Below, one piece after another: positions 43,152 through 50,475 of a stretch of DNA of 64,000 nt. This DNA is from RUG11247 sp045649485. Its GTDB lineage: Bacteria > Bacillota > Clostridia > Christensenellales > Aristaeellaceae. The position numbers were made by a program, and so were the translations under genes. How positions within the stretch are numbered: position 1 is the first letter of the stretch; the number at the start of each line of letters is the position of its first letter. The stretch spans positions 1-64,000 of the forward strand of contig JAZRPZ010000088.1 in NCBI GenBank assembly GCA_045649485.1, read 5' to 3'. Below the pieces are notes generated by a model. That model searched no databases. It saw only the letters and a program-made list of their open reading frames with translations, and was not told where the DNA came from.

Positions 43152-43922
43152 CTATGCTGTTCTGCCCGTAAGCAGCTTTTCGGCTATGCAGGATATGAAT
43201 TCGCTGTTGGAAGGCCTGTCCTGCTTTTCAAAAAGCCTGTGCCCGTACATCCGGTTTACGGTATCGAGCCTGCCGCGATTCCACGCCACTTCTATGGCAT
43301 GGCGCATGGCACGTTCAACTTTGCTGGGCGTAGCGCCGAATCTCTTTGCCACGCCGGGGTACAGTTCCTTTGTGATGCGCCCTGTAAGCGAACGGTCTGA
43401 CAGGACCATCAGCACGGCTTCTCTCAGATACTGATAGCCCTTTATGTTGGCGGGGATGCCAAGGGTGAGGAACAGATTGGTCAGCTGTTCATCGGCAGCG
43501 CTGCTGCTCTCGTTAAGGGCATGGCCGTCCTGAATCACTGTTTCGCCGGCGGAACTTATGTCGCGTATCCTGTCGCACAGCAGCTGTATGTCGAACGGCT
43601 TTACCATGTAATATGCCGCGCCCAGTTTCAGCGCCCGCAGTATGAAGTCATCGCGGGAGAGTGAGGTCAGTACCAGCACCTTCGGGCGGCAGCTTTCATC
43701 CATCTGCGCGAGTTGTTCAAGCACCATGAATCCATCGCAGCGGGGAAGTATGAGGTCCATTACCAGTATATCGGGCTGATGTTCTGCGACAGCGCAGAGA
43801 ACCTTTGCTCCATCGTCGGTACGGGCGGTTATCTCCATATCGGGCATGCGGCCGAGTTTTTCGCCAAGCAGTTCAAGCAGCGTCTGACTGCCGTCTGCCA
43901 GCAGCAGTTTTATCCTGTCCAT
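43152..43922 (-). CDS. spo0A: Stage 0 sporulation response regulator Spo0A
   Basis: The 256-residue protein has a receiver domain (about 1-120) and a C-terminal DNA-binding domain with the near-invariant TPSKVERAMRHAIEVAWNRG helix. Phosphorylation Asp is D56 (VMDLILPRCDG), with Thr86 and Lys108 of the switch. The usual acidic pair of receivers is reduced to D10-G11, so one metal-binding acid is lost. GGAGG precedes the ATG at 43922. It stands alone; spoIVB is not next to it. It implies at least an ancestral sporulation programme. Confidence 0.96.
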   Translation of the reverse strand: MDRIKLLLADGSQTLLELLGEKLGRMPDMEITARTDDGAKVLCAVAEHQPDILVMDLILPRCDGFMVLEQLAQMDESCRPKVLVLTSLSRDDFILRALKLGAAYYMVKPFDIQLLCDRIRDISSAGETVIQDGHALNESSSAADEQLTNLFLTLGIPANIKGYQYLREAVLMVLSDRSLTGRITKELYPGVAKRFGATPSKVERAMRHAIEVAWNRGRLDTVNRMYGHRLFEKQDRPSNSEFISCIAEKLLTGRTA

Positions 43923-44060
43923 TAGCAGTCCTCCGTTCAATGATGTGTACACAGATATGTATATGCGGTCTGACAGCGGATATGCGCGTGCAAGGAATGT
44001 TTTTCGCCCTGTTTCGCGAAGAATCTGTACTTAATATTCGGCATTTGGCTCCGTTCACGC

Positions 44061-44089
44061 TTGTTATGCGGCGCTGTGTGTGGTATACT
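44061..44089 (+). promoter_or_regulatory. Promoter of the GH109-like gene
   Basis: TTGTTA (44061-44066), a 17-bp spacer and TATACT (44084-44089). The stretch 43923-44060 holds no other feature I can support. Confidence 0.85.
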
Positions 44090-44126
44090 GTGCCCAACGA
44101 ACAAAAACCGAAAGGTGGTCATTTTA

Positions 44127-45323
44127 ATGGGTAAAATAAAGGTCGGCGTCGTCGGTTGCGGCGGACGCGGCAGCGGACTCATGGCTGATTGCTTTGTATA
44201 CATAAAGGATATGGAAGTTGTTGCTGTATGCGATAATTTCGAAGACCGTGCCGAAAAGACTGCGGCAATGCTCCGCGAAAAGACCGAATACAAGCCCAAG
44301 GCATTTACTGAATTCGAAGATATGCTGGCATGTCCCGAAGTGGAAGTTGTTATCGTAACCTCTCCCTGGGAGACCCATATTCCCTTTGCCATCCGCGCAA
44401 TGGAATGCGGCAAGCCCGTAGGTATCGAAGTCGGCGGTGCTACCAGCCTGCAGGAATGCTGGGATCTGGTGCGTACCTGGGAAAAGACCCGTGTGCCTTT
44501 CATGTTTATGGAAAACTGCTGCTTCGGCCGTACCGAGCTGATGGTCACCAACATGGTCCGTCAGGGTCTGTTCGGCGAGATAGTGCATGCCACCGGCGCA
44601 TATGCACATGATCTGCGCGACGAGATCGCCGGCGGCGACGTAAACCATCATTACCGCCTGCGTCACTACCGCAACCGCTGCGGCGAAAACTATCCTACCC
44701 ATGAACTGGGCCCCATTGCCAAGATACTGAATATCAATTCCGGCAACCGCATGATCAGCCTGACCTCTACCGCATCCAAGGCTGCGGGTATGAACGCATT
44801 CGGCACCCCCGGCAAGTTCAATCAGGGCGATGTTGTGAATACGCTCATCAAGTGCGCAGGCGGTGAGAGCATCCTGCTGACCCTTGATACCACTCTGCCC
44901 CGTTATTACTCCCGTGATTTTTCCATCCGCGGCGTAAAGGGCATGTATGAGGAACGTACCAATTCCGTATTCCTTGACGGTGTACATAAGGATCACTGGA
45001 ACTGGAAGCCCGAATGGAACAATGTGGAGAAGTATCAGGAGCAGTATGAGCATCCCATCTGGCACAAGTTCCTGCATGACGGCGTAAGCGGCGGTCATGG
45101 CGGAATGGACGGTCTGGTATTCGGCGCATTCATCGAGTGCCTCGTAAAGGGCTGGGAGATGCCCATCGACGTATACGACGCAGCCGCATGGATGGCCATC
45201 ACTCCTCTTTCCGAAAAGTCCATCGCACTGGGCTCTGCACCTGTGGAAATTCCCGATTTTACTTCCGGAAACTGGATGTATATGCGTGATTCTATCAAGG
45301 AATATTCCGACAGGCACTGCTGA
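44127..45323 (+). CDS. Gfo/Idh/MocA protein, GH109-like
   Basis: A 398-residue NAD-binding protein: KVGVVGCGGRGSGLMAD, CGKPVGIEVGGATSL, then FMFMENCCFGRTELM, NYPTHELGPIAKILNINSGNR and GGHGGMDGLVFGAFI. The last motifs match GH109, the NAD-dependent alpha-N-acetylgalactosaminidase family, so it may be a glycosidase rather than a plain dehydrogenase. There is no signal peptide, so it would act on imported glycosides. AAAGGTGG precedes the ATG. It is a single gene with its own promoter and terminator. Confidence 0.85.
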   Translation: MGKIKVGVVGCGGRGSGLMADCFVYIKDMEVVAVCDNFEDRAEKTAAMLREKTEYKPKAFTEFEDMLACPEVEVVIVTSPWETHIPFAIRAMECGKPVGIEVGGATSLQECWDLVRTWEKTRVPFMFMENCCFGRTELMVTNMVRQGLFGEIVHATGAYAHDLRDEIAGGDVNHHYRLRHYRNRCGENYPTHELGPIAKILNINSGNRMISLTSTASKAAGMNAFGTPGKFNQGDVVNTLIKCAGGESILLTLDTTLPRYYSRDFSIRGVKGMYEERTNSVFLDGVHKDHWNWKPEWNNVEKYQEQYEHPIWHKFLHDGVSGGHGGMDGLVFGAFIECLVKGWEMPIDVYDAAAWMAITPLSEKSIALGSAPVEIPDFTSGNWMYMRDSIKEYSDRHC

Positions 45324-45333
45324 TAATGAACAG

Positions 45334-45365
45334 AAACCGCCGCACCGCGTGTGCAGCGGTTTTTG
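45334..45365 (+). terminator. Terminator of the GH109-like gene
   Basis: An 11-bp stem with one mismatch (45334-45344 with 45352-45362) and a T-run, 10 bases past the stop. Confidence 0.85.
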
Positions 45366-45450
45366 TATTCCAATACGAATGTATAAATACAGAGTTTTGC
45401 ATAAATATACGGGAAAACATATTTATTTATGTAAAATCTAATGTTTTCTA

Positions 45451-45479
45451 TTGCATTTTCGATGAATAGAGCGTATAAT
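45451..45479 (+). promoter_or_regulatory. Promoter of the amino acid ABC operon
   Basis: TTGCAT (45451-45456), a 17-bp spacer and TATAAT (45474-45479). Confidence 0.88.
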
Positions 45480-45512
45480 AGGCCCATACTAATTTTTCTG
45501 GAGGTCACTACA

Positions 45513-46289
45513 ATGAAAAAGATTATTTCCCTTATCCTCGTTATGATGTTTGCCGTAGTCGGTATGGCAATGGCAGAAGACAAGCCCGTTCTGGTAATGG
45601 GCACCAACGCTGAGTTCCCCCCCTACGAGTACTATGAGGGCACCGAGATCATCGGTATCGACGTTGAAATCGCACAGACCATCTGCGATCGCCTGGGCTA
45701 CACTCTGGTTATTGATGACATGGCTTTCGACGCAGTTATCCCCGCTGTTCAGTCCGGCAAGGCTGACTTCGGTATGTCCGGTATGACCATCACCGAGGAC
45801 CGTCAGCAGTTCGTTAACTTCTCCGATCCCTACACCACCGCAGTTCAGGTAGTTATCGTTTCCGAAGATTCCGATATCACCTGCGTTGACGATCTGTTCA
45901 ACGGCGGCTACAGCATCGGCGTTCAGCTGGCCACCACCGGTGACCTGTACGCCACCTGGGACCTGGAAGACACCGGTCTGTGCACCGTTGAGCGCTTCAA
46001 CAAGGGCGCAGACGCTGTTGAAGCTCTGAAGGCCGGCAAGATCGACTGCGTTATCATCGACAACGAGCCCGCAAAGGCATTCGTAAATGCTAACGAAGGT
46101 CTGATCATTCTGGACACCGAGTACGCTCTGGAAGAGTATGCAATCGTTTTCTCCTTCGAGAACGAAGACCTGATGGACGACTTCAATGCTGAGCTGGCTA
46201 CCATGAAGGAAGACGGCACTCTGGATGCCATCAATGAAAAGTATCTTGGCAATTCCGAGGAGACCACTGAGGAGACCACCGAGGAATAA
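45513..46289 (+). CDS. Secreted amino acid ABC substrate-binding protein
   Basis: A 258-residue polar amino acid binding protein. A signal peptide (about 1-22, ending AMA before ED) lacks a lipobox Cys, unusual for a Gram-positive receptor. The ligand residues are present: aromatic FPPYEYY, MTITEDRQQFVNFSDPY with the carboxylate-binding Arg, and CVIIDNEPA with the amino-binding Asp. The C-terminus ends in a Thr/Glu tail (SEETTEETTEE). GGAGG precedes the ATG. It leads the three-gene ABC importer. Confidence 0.92.
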   Translation: MKKIISLILVMMFAVVGMAMAEDKPVLVMGTNAEFPPYEYYEGTEIIGIDVEIAQTICDRLGYTLVIDDMAFDAVIPAVQSGKADFGMSGMTITEDRQQFVNFSDPYTTAVQVVIVSEDSDITCVDDLFNGGYSIGVQLATTGDLYATWDLEDTGLCTVERFNKGADAVEALKAGKIDCVIIDNEPAKAFVNANEGLIILDTEYALEEYAIVFSFENEDLMDDFNAELATMKEDGTLDAINEKYLGNSEETTEETTEE

Positions 46290-46312
46290 TCCTCACTTAG
46301 TCTAATACCTAT

Positions 46313-46341
46313 GGGTTGCGCCGCGAATAGCAGCGCAACCC
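46313..46341 (+). other. Intercistronic hairpin in the ABC operon
   Basis: A nine-bp GC-rich stem (46313-46321 with 46333-46341) without a T-run lies between the binding protein and the fused permease gene. It could shield the upstream mRNA from decay or reduce readthrough, giving more receptor than permease. Confidence 0.65.
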
Positions 46342-46373
46342 GATTATTGTGTAAGGATGCTGTGATTTTTGAT

Positions 46374-47834
46374 ATGAAGAAGCTTATCGCATGTATAATG
46401 CTGGTGCTGTGCATCGCTGCAGTGCCCGTAATGGCTGAGGAAACGCTGGATGTAGGTATCGTTGCCGGCGCTCCCTTCTGCTATATAACTGACGAAGCGC
46501 CCGCCGGTATCGATGTTGAACTGGCAAACGCAATGGGCGAATACATGGGACGCGATGTCGTTTTCCATGTGATCGACGAAGATGCTGCTGTTGCTGCACT
46601 TGAAAATGGCGAGATCGACATCGCATTTGGCGGTCTTACCGCTGATGAAGCCCCCGAAGGCATGTTCGTCAGCGAGGATTATGCATCCAACACTCAGATA
46701 GTGATCGTGCATGAAGAATCCGGCATTGCTACTATCGAAGATGCGCTGAGCGGCGAATATACCGTAGCCGTAAAGACCGGTACCGCTGCCGACGAGCTGC
46801 TCACCGGCGTTGTTGCCGAGGACAAGCTGATCCGTTATGAGAACGGCGCAGATGCTACCGCCGATGTTGTTGACGGAGACGTTGACTGCTTCATGATCGA
46901 TTCCAAGCCCGGCAAGAGCTATGTAGTGCGCAATATCGGCGTTGCAGCGCTTGATGGATCCTATATCGATGAGGATTATGTATTCTTTGCATACGATGAA
47001 GAGACCTTCAATGCAGCTGCCGAAGCGCTGGCATATGTTGACGGCGAGAAGATCCTGCGTACCATCGTAAACACCAATATCCCCACTGAAGAACCCAGCT
47101 GGTGGAATGGCTTCAAGGCTGAGTTCCGTCTGAACTTCATAGAGGATAACCGCTGGCACTTCCTGACCGACGGTCTGCTGAATACTCTGAAGATCACTCT
47201 TGTAGCGCTGCTTATCGGTATCTTCCTGGGCGTACTGGTTGCTCTTGTGCGTACCACTCACGACAAGAATATTGCGACCATGCGCAACGGATTCGGACGT
47301 TTCGTGCTGAAGATCCTGAACAGCATCTGCCAGATTTATCTGACTGTCATCCGCGGCACTCCCGCAGTTGTTCAGCTGATGATCATGTATTACATCGTGT
47401 TCGCATCCTCCCGTAACGGCGTCATGATCGCCATGATATCCTTCGGTATCAATTCCGGCGCATACGTTGCGGAGATCATCCGCGGCGGCATCATGTCCAT
47501 CGACAACGGACAGACCGAGGCAGGTCGCTCTCTGGGATTCAGCTATCCCATGACCATGCTGTACATCGTTATCCCGCAGGCGTTCAAGAATGTTCTGCCC
47601 TCTCTGGCAAACGAGTTCATCGTTCTGCTGAAGGAGACCTCTGTTGCCGGCTATGTAGCCGTTGAGGAACTCACCAAGGGCGGCGACATCATCCGCGGCA
47701 CCACTTATTCTCCCTTTATGCCGCTTATCGCAGTTGCACTTATCGCAGTTGCACTTATCTATCTTGTAATGGTAATGTTCTTTACCTGGCTTGTTGGCAT
47801 TCTTGAAAGGAGGCTGAGGAACAGTGAGCACTGA
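46374..47834 (+). CDS. Amino acid ABC transporter: substrate-binding domain fused to permease
   Basis: A 486-residue fusion. After a signal or anchor (about 1-22) comes an SBP_bac_3 domain (about 24-235), then a HisM-type permease (about 260-480) with RGTPAVVQLMIMYYIVF and the EAA loop EAGRSLGFSYPMTMLYIVIPQAF. The receptor part keeps the Asp in CFMIDSKPG, but the Arg expected before the FS(D/E)xY segment is missing (LTADEAPEGMFVSEDY). The ATG at 46374 is preferred; a GTG at 46362 closer to AAGGA is possible. The glnQ-like gene overlaps its end. Confidence 0.92.
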   Translation: MKKLIACIMLVLCIAAVPVMAEETLDVGIVAGAPFCYITDEAPAGIDVELANAMGEYMGRDVVFHVIDEDAAVAALENGEIDIAFGGLTADEAPEGMFVSEDYASNTQIVIVHEESGIATIEDALSGEYTVAVKTGTAADELLTGVVAEDKLIRYENGADATADVVDGDVDCFMIDSKPGKSYVVRNIGVAALDGSYIDEDYVFFAYDEETFNAAAEALAYVDGEKILRTIVNTNIPTEEPSWWNGFKAEFRLNFIEDNRWHFLTDGLLNTLKITLVALLIGIFLGVLVALVRTTHDKNIATMRNGFGRFVLKILNSICQIYLTVIRGTPAVVQLMIMYYIVFASSRNGVMIAMISFGINSGAYVAEIIRGGIMSIDNGQTEAGRSLGFSYPMTMLYIVIPQAFKNVLPSLANEFIVLLKETSVAGYVAVEELTKGGDIIRGTTYSPFMPLIAVALIAVALIYLVMVMFFTWLVGILERRLRNSEH

Positions 47835-48567
47835 TACCCTTATCAGCGTAAAAGGTCTCTCCAAGCACTTCGGCGGCGGAAAGATCGCGGCGCTTGATTC
47901 CGTCAGCACCGATATCAAAAAGGGCGAGGTAGTCGTTGTTATCGGTCCTTCCGGCAGCGGTAAGTCCACCTTTCTGCGCTGCCTGAATCTGCTTGAGATG
48001 CCCACCGGCGGTCAGATCGTTTTTGAGGGCGTTGACATTGCAGACCCCAAGGTAAATATCAATATCCATCGTCAGAAGATGGGCATGGTTTTCCAGCACT
48101 TCAATCTGTTCCCCCATATGACCATCCTGCGCAACATGACCATCGCGCCCATGAAGCTGCTCAAGCGCAGCAAGGCCGAGGCCGAAGCAAAGGCTATGGC
48201 ACTGCTGGAACGTGTAGGTCTGGCTGACCGTGCAAAGGCTTATCCCAGCCAGCTTTCCGGCGGTCAGAAGCAGCGTATCGCCATCGTGCGCGCGCTGTGC
48301 ATGGAGCCCGATGTGATGCTCTTTGACGAGCCCACCTCCGCGCTTGACCCCGAGATGGTAGGCGAAGTTCTGGATGTTATGAAGTCCCTTGCCAAGGAAG
48401 GCATGACCATGGTCGTCGTTACCCACGAAATGGGCTTTGCCCGTGAGGTCGGCAGCCGCGTCATCTTCATGGACAACGGTCGTATCATCGAGGACGGCAC
48501 TCCCGATCAGATCTTCGACAATCCTCAGAACGAGCGTACCCAGTCCTTCCTCCGCAAGATCCTCTAA
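47824..48567 (+). CDS. glnQ: Polar amino acid ABC transporter ATPase
   Basis: A 247-residue GlnQ/HisP-type ATPase: Walker A GPSGSGKSTFLRCLN, Q-loop VFQHFNLFPHMT, signature QLSGGQKQRIAI, Walker B VMLFDEPTSALDPEMV and H-loop VVTHEMGFA. The start is a GTG at 47824 with AAAGGAGG before it, overlapping the permease stop by 11 bases. It powers the importer encoded by the two upstream genes. The transported amino acid is not determined, so the symbol is by family. Confidence 0.94.
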   Translation: MSTDTLISVKGLSKHFGGGKIAALDSVSTDIKKGEVVVVIGPSGSGKSTFLRCLNLLEMPTGGQIVFEGVDIADPKVNINIHRQKMGMVFQHFNLFPHMTILRNMTIAPMKLLKRSKAEAEAKAMALLERVGLADRAKAYPSQLSGGQKQRIAIVRALCMEPDVMLFDEPTSALDPEMVGEVLDVMKSLAKEGMTMVVVTHEMGFAREVGSRVIFMDNGRIIEDGTPDQIFDNPQNERTQSFLRKIL

Positions 48568-48606
48568 GCAGGCATCCTGCAGCGGACTGCACCGCGCGTT
48601 GTTACC

Positions 48607-48648
48607 GTACCCGTCTCCCGTATGCAATGGGGGACGGGTACTTTTTTT
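48607..48648 (+). terminator. Terminator of the amino acid ABC operon
   Basis: A near-perfect 12-bp stem (48607-48619 with 48630-48641) followed by seven T. Confidence 0.92.
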
Positions 48649-48734
48649 GTTTTGCCATTGGCGGGCCGGTTGATGTGTTATGAACGGATTTATATCGGGA
48701 AGGGCTTTTTATTTATGAAATAGGGTATGGTGGC

Positions 48735-48763
48735 TTGTTTCCGGATGTGAATTATTGTATAAT
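48735..48763 (+). promoter_or_regulatory. Promoter of the Gfo/Idh gene
   Basis: TTGTTT (48735-48740), a 17-bp spacer and TATAAT (48758-48763). Confidence 0.85.
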
Positions 48764-48803
48764 TGGTTTAACAGAATTTATGCATTAAGGAGAGTGTTTC
48801 CAA

Positions 48804-49850
48804 ATGATTAATGTTGGCGTACTCGGTTTTGCACATGGTCACGTAATGTCCTATGGCCAGAATTGGCTCGATCATCCCGAACTCGGCGTAAAGATCACTG
48901 CCGGTTGGGATCATGATGCAGAGCGCTGCAAGAACAGCTGCGAAAAGCTGGGCGCAACCGCTTATGCAACCGCAGAAGAACTGCTGGCTGCCGATATCCA
49001 GGCTGTTGTTATCTCCTGCGAGACCAAGTATCATCCCGATTTCGTAGAGATGGCTGCCAAGGCCGGCAAGGACATCATCTGCTACAAGCCCATGGCACTG
49101 ACCATGAAGGACGCAGACCGCATCGTTGACGCAGTCAACAAGTACGGCGTTCGTTTCACTATGGGCTGGCAGATGCGCTGCGATCCCCAGAACATCAAGA
49201 TGAAGGAACTCATCGAATCCGGCGATCTGGGCACTATCACCATGTATCGTCGTCGTCATGCTCTGGGCACTCACGAGTGGGGCAACTTCGAGACCACCTG
49301 GCATGCAAATCCCGAGCTGAACCGTGATATCTTTGCCGATGACTCTTCTCATCCCATCAACATGATGATCTGGATCTTCGGCATGCCCGAGTCCGTAAGC
49401 TGCGAGATGTCCACCATGGTCAATCCTCTGGTTCCCAACGATACCGGCATCGCCCTGTTCAAGTACAAGGACGGCATGATCGCCGACATCTCCTGCCAGT
49501 TCACTACCGTTGCCGCTGAGATCGGCACCGAAGTATACGGCAGCAAGGGTTCCATCCAGCAGTACTACGATGACGGCCCCTCCACCAAGCTGCCCCACGG
49601 CACCGAAGGCCTCAAGTGGTATAAGCAGGGTGACGAGAACTGGACCATCTCCGATATTCCCAGCCCCAAGGGCCACGGCGAGCGCATCTACGCTCAGGGC
49701 ACCCAGCTGGCTGCATTCCTGAACGGCGGCGAGCCCGTATGCACTGCTGAAGAAGGCCGCGATTCTCTGCGCTGCGTTCTGGCATGCTACGTATCTGCCC
49801 GTACCGGCGAGCGCGTATCCGTTTGGGATGACCGCGTATACGATATCTGA
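48804..49850 (+). CDS. Gfo/Idh/MocA family oxidoreductase (single gene)
   Basis: A 348-residue NAD(P)-dependent oxidoreductase with a slightly unusual nucleotide loop, VGVLGFAHGHVMSYGQ, then YKPMALTMKDADR with the family Lys and FADDSSHPINMMIWIFG with the catalytic-site His. AAGGAG precedes the ATG. It has its own promoter and terminator and no partner genes. The codon choice is strongly biased, as in highly expressed genes of this window, so it may be abundant. The substrate is unknown. Confidence 0.87.
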   Translation: MINVGVLGFAHGHVMSYGQNWLDHPELGVKITAGWDHDAERCKNSCEKLGATAYATAEELLAADIQAVVISCETKYHPDFVEMAAKAGKDIICYKPMALTMKDADRIVDAVNKYGVRFTMGWQMRCDPQNIKMKELIESGDLGTITMYRRRHALGTHEWGNFETTWHANPELNRDIFADDSSHPINMMIWIFGMPESVSCEMSTMVNPLVPNDTGIALFKYKDGMIADISCQFTTVAAEIGTEVYGSKGSIQQYYDDGPSTKLPHGTEGLKWYKQGDENWTISDIPSPKGHGERIYAQGTQLAAFLNGGEPVCTAEEGRDSLRCVLACYVSARTGERVSVWDDRVYDI

Positions 49851-49861
49851 TAATCTGGCTT

Positions 49862-49893
49862 AAAAAAGGAGCCGCAGTATGCGGCTCCTTTTT
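49862..49893 (+). terminator. Terminator of the Gfo/Idh gene
   Basis: A perfect 12-bp stem with a three-base loop (49865-49876 with 49880-49891) and a T-run. Confidence 0.92.
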
Positions 49894-49910
49894 CTTTGGA
49901 GTGTATGTTT

Positions 49911-50429
49911 ATGGAGATCAGGACCCGCAGGCTGCTTCTGCGTCCCGTTGAGATGGGGGATGTTGCATCCACTTACGAATATGCATCAGATGCGGAGAAT
50001 ACCCGTTTCATGATGCATCTGCCGTCCGCAGATATCGAAGAGACTGCGCGTACCATTGCATTCGCTGTCGCGCAATGGGCGAGCAACAGGCCGACACGGC
50101 TCGAATTTGCCATCATCGCGGAGGGAAGGCATGCAGGCGGTATAACGCTGTATTACCGTACCGACCGTACACAGGGCGAACTTGGCTGGATAATGCGCAG
50201 CGATTGTCAGGGCAGGGGATATGTGACCGAAGCAGCCCGTGCGCTGATCGATTTTGCTGCATCGGAACTGGGTATGCGCAGAATAATCGCCTGCTGCGAC
50301 AGTGAGAATATTGCTTCCATCCGGGTCGCGGAGAAGCTGGGTATGACACACTGCAGTACCGGTAAAAGAAAAAACCGTTCCTCCGGCGAAGAGGAACGGA
50401 CAGAGTTCACATACGAAATATATGTCTGA
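49911..50429 (+). CDS. GNAT family N-acetyltransferase
   Basis: A 172-residue RimJ/RimL-type acetyltransferase: IRTRRLLLRPVEMGD at the N-terminus, the acetyl-CoA loop QGRGYVTEAARALIDFA (the Q/RxxGxG/A variant) and ENIASIRVAEKLGMTH near the end. I start at the ATG at 49911, nine bases after GGAG; earlier TTG and ATG codons are less well spaced. The acceptor could be a protein N-terminus or a small amine. It follows the terminator closely, so its promoter is not obvious. Confidence 0.88.
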   Translation: MEIRTRRLLLRPVEMGDVASTYEYASDAENTRFMMHLPSADIEETARTIAFAVAQWASNRPTRLEFAIIAEGRHAGGITLYYRTDRTQGELGWIMRSDCQGRGYVTEAARALIDFAASELGMRRIIACCDSENIASIRVAEKLGMTHCSTGKRKNRSSGEEERTEFTYEIYV

Positions 50430-50436
50430 AAAGCAA

Positions 50437-50473
50437 ACCGCCTTGCGTTTATTATACGCAAGGCGGTATTTAT
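50437..50473. terminator. Bidirectional terminator
   Basis: A perfect 11-bp stem (50437-50447 with 50457-50467) between the GNAT gene and the convergent wall hydrolase gene; T-rich flanks are weak. Confidence 0.75.
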
Positions 50474-50475
50474 TG

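Noticed and set aside
43980..44040. Possible sigma-H-like promoter (AAGGAAT and GAAGAAT) near spo0A
   Set aside because: It points away from spo0A and matches the consensus poorly; a better sigma-A promoter for the next gene lies at 44061.
46344..48005. A 553-codon minus-strand frame opposite the fused permease and glnQ
   Set aside because: Antisense shadow; no family motifs and no promoter.
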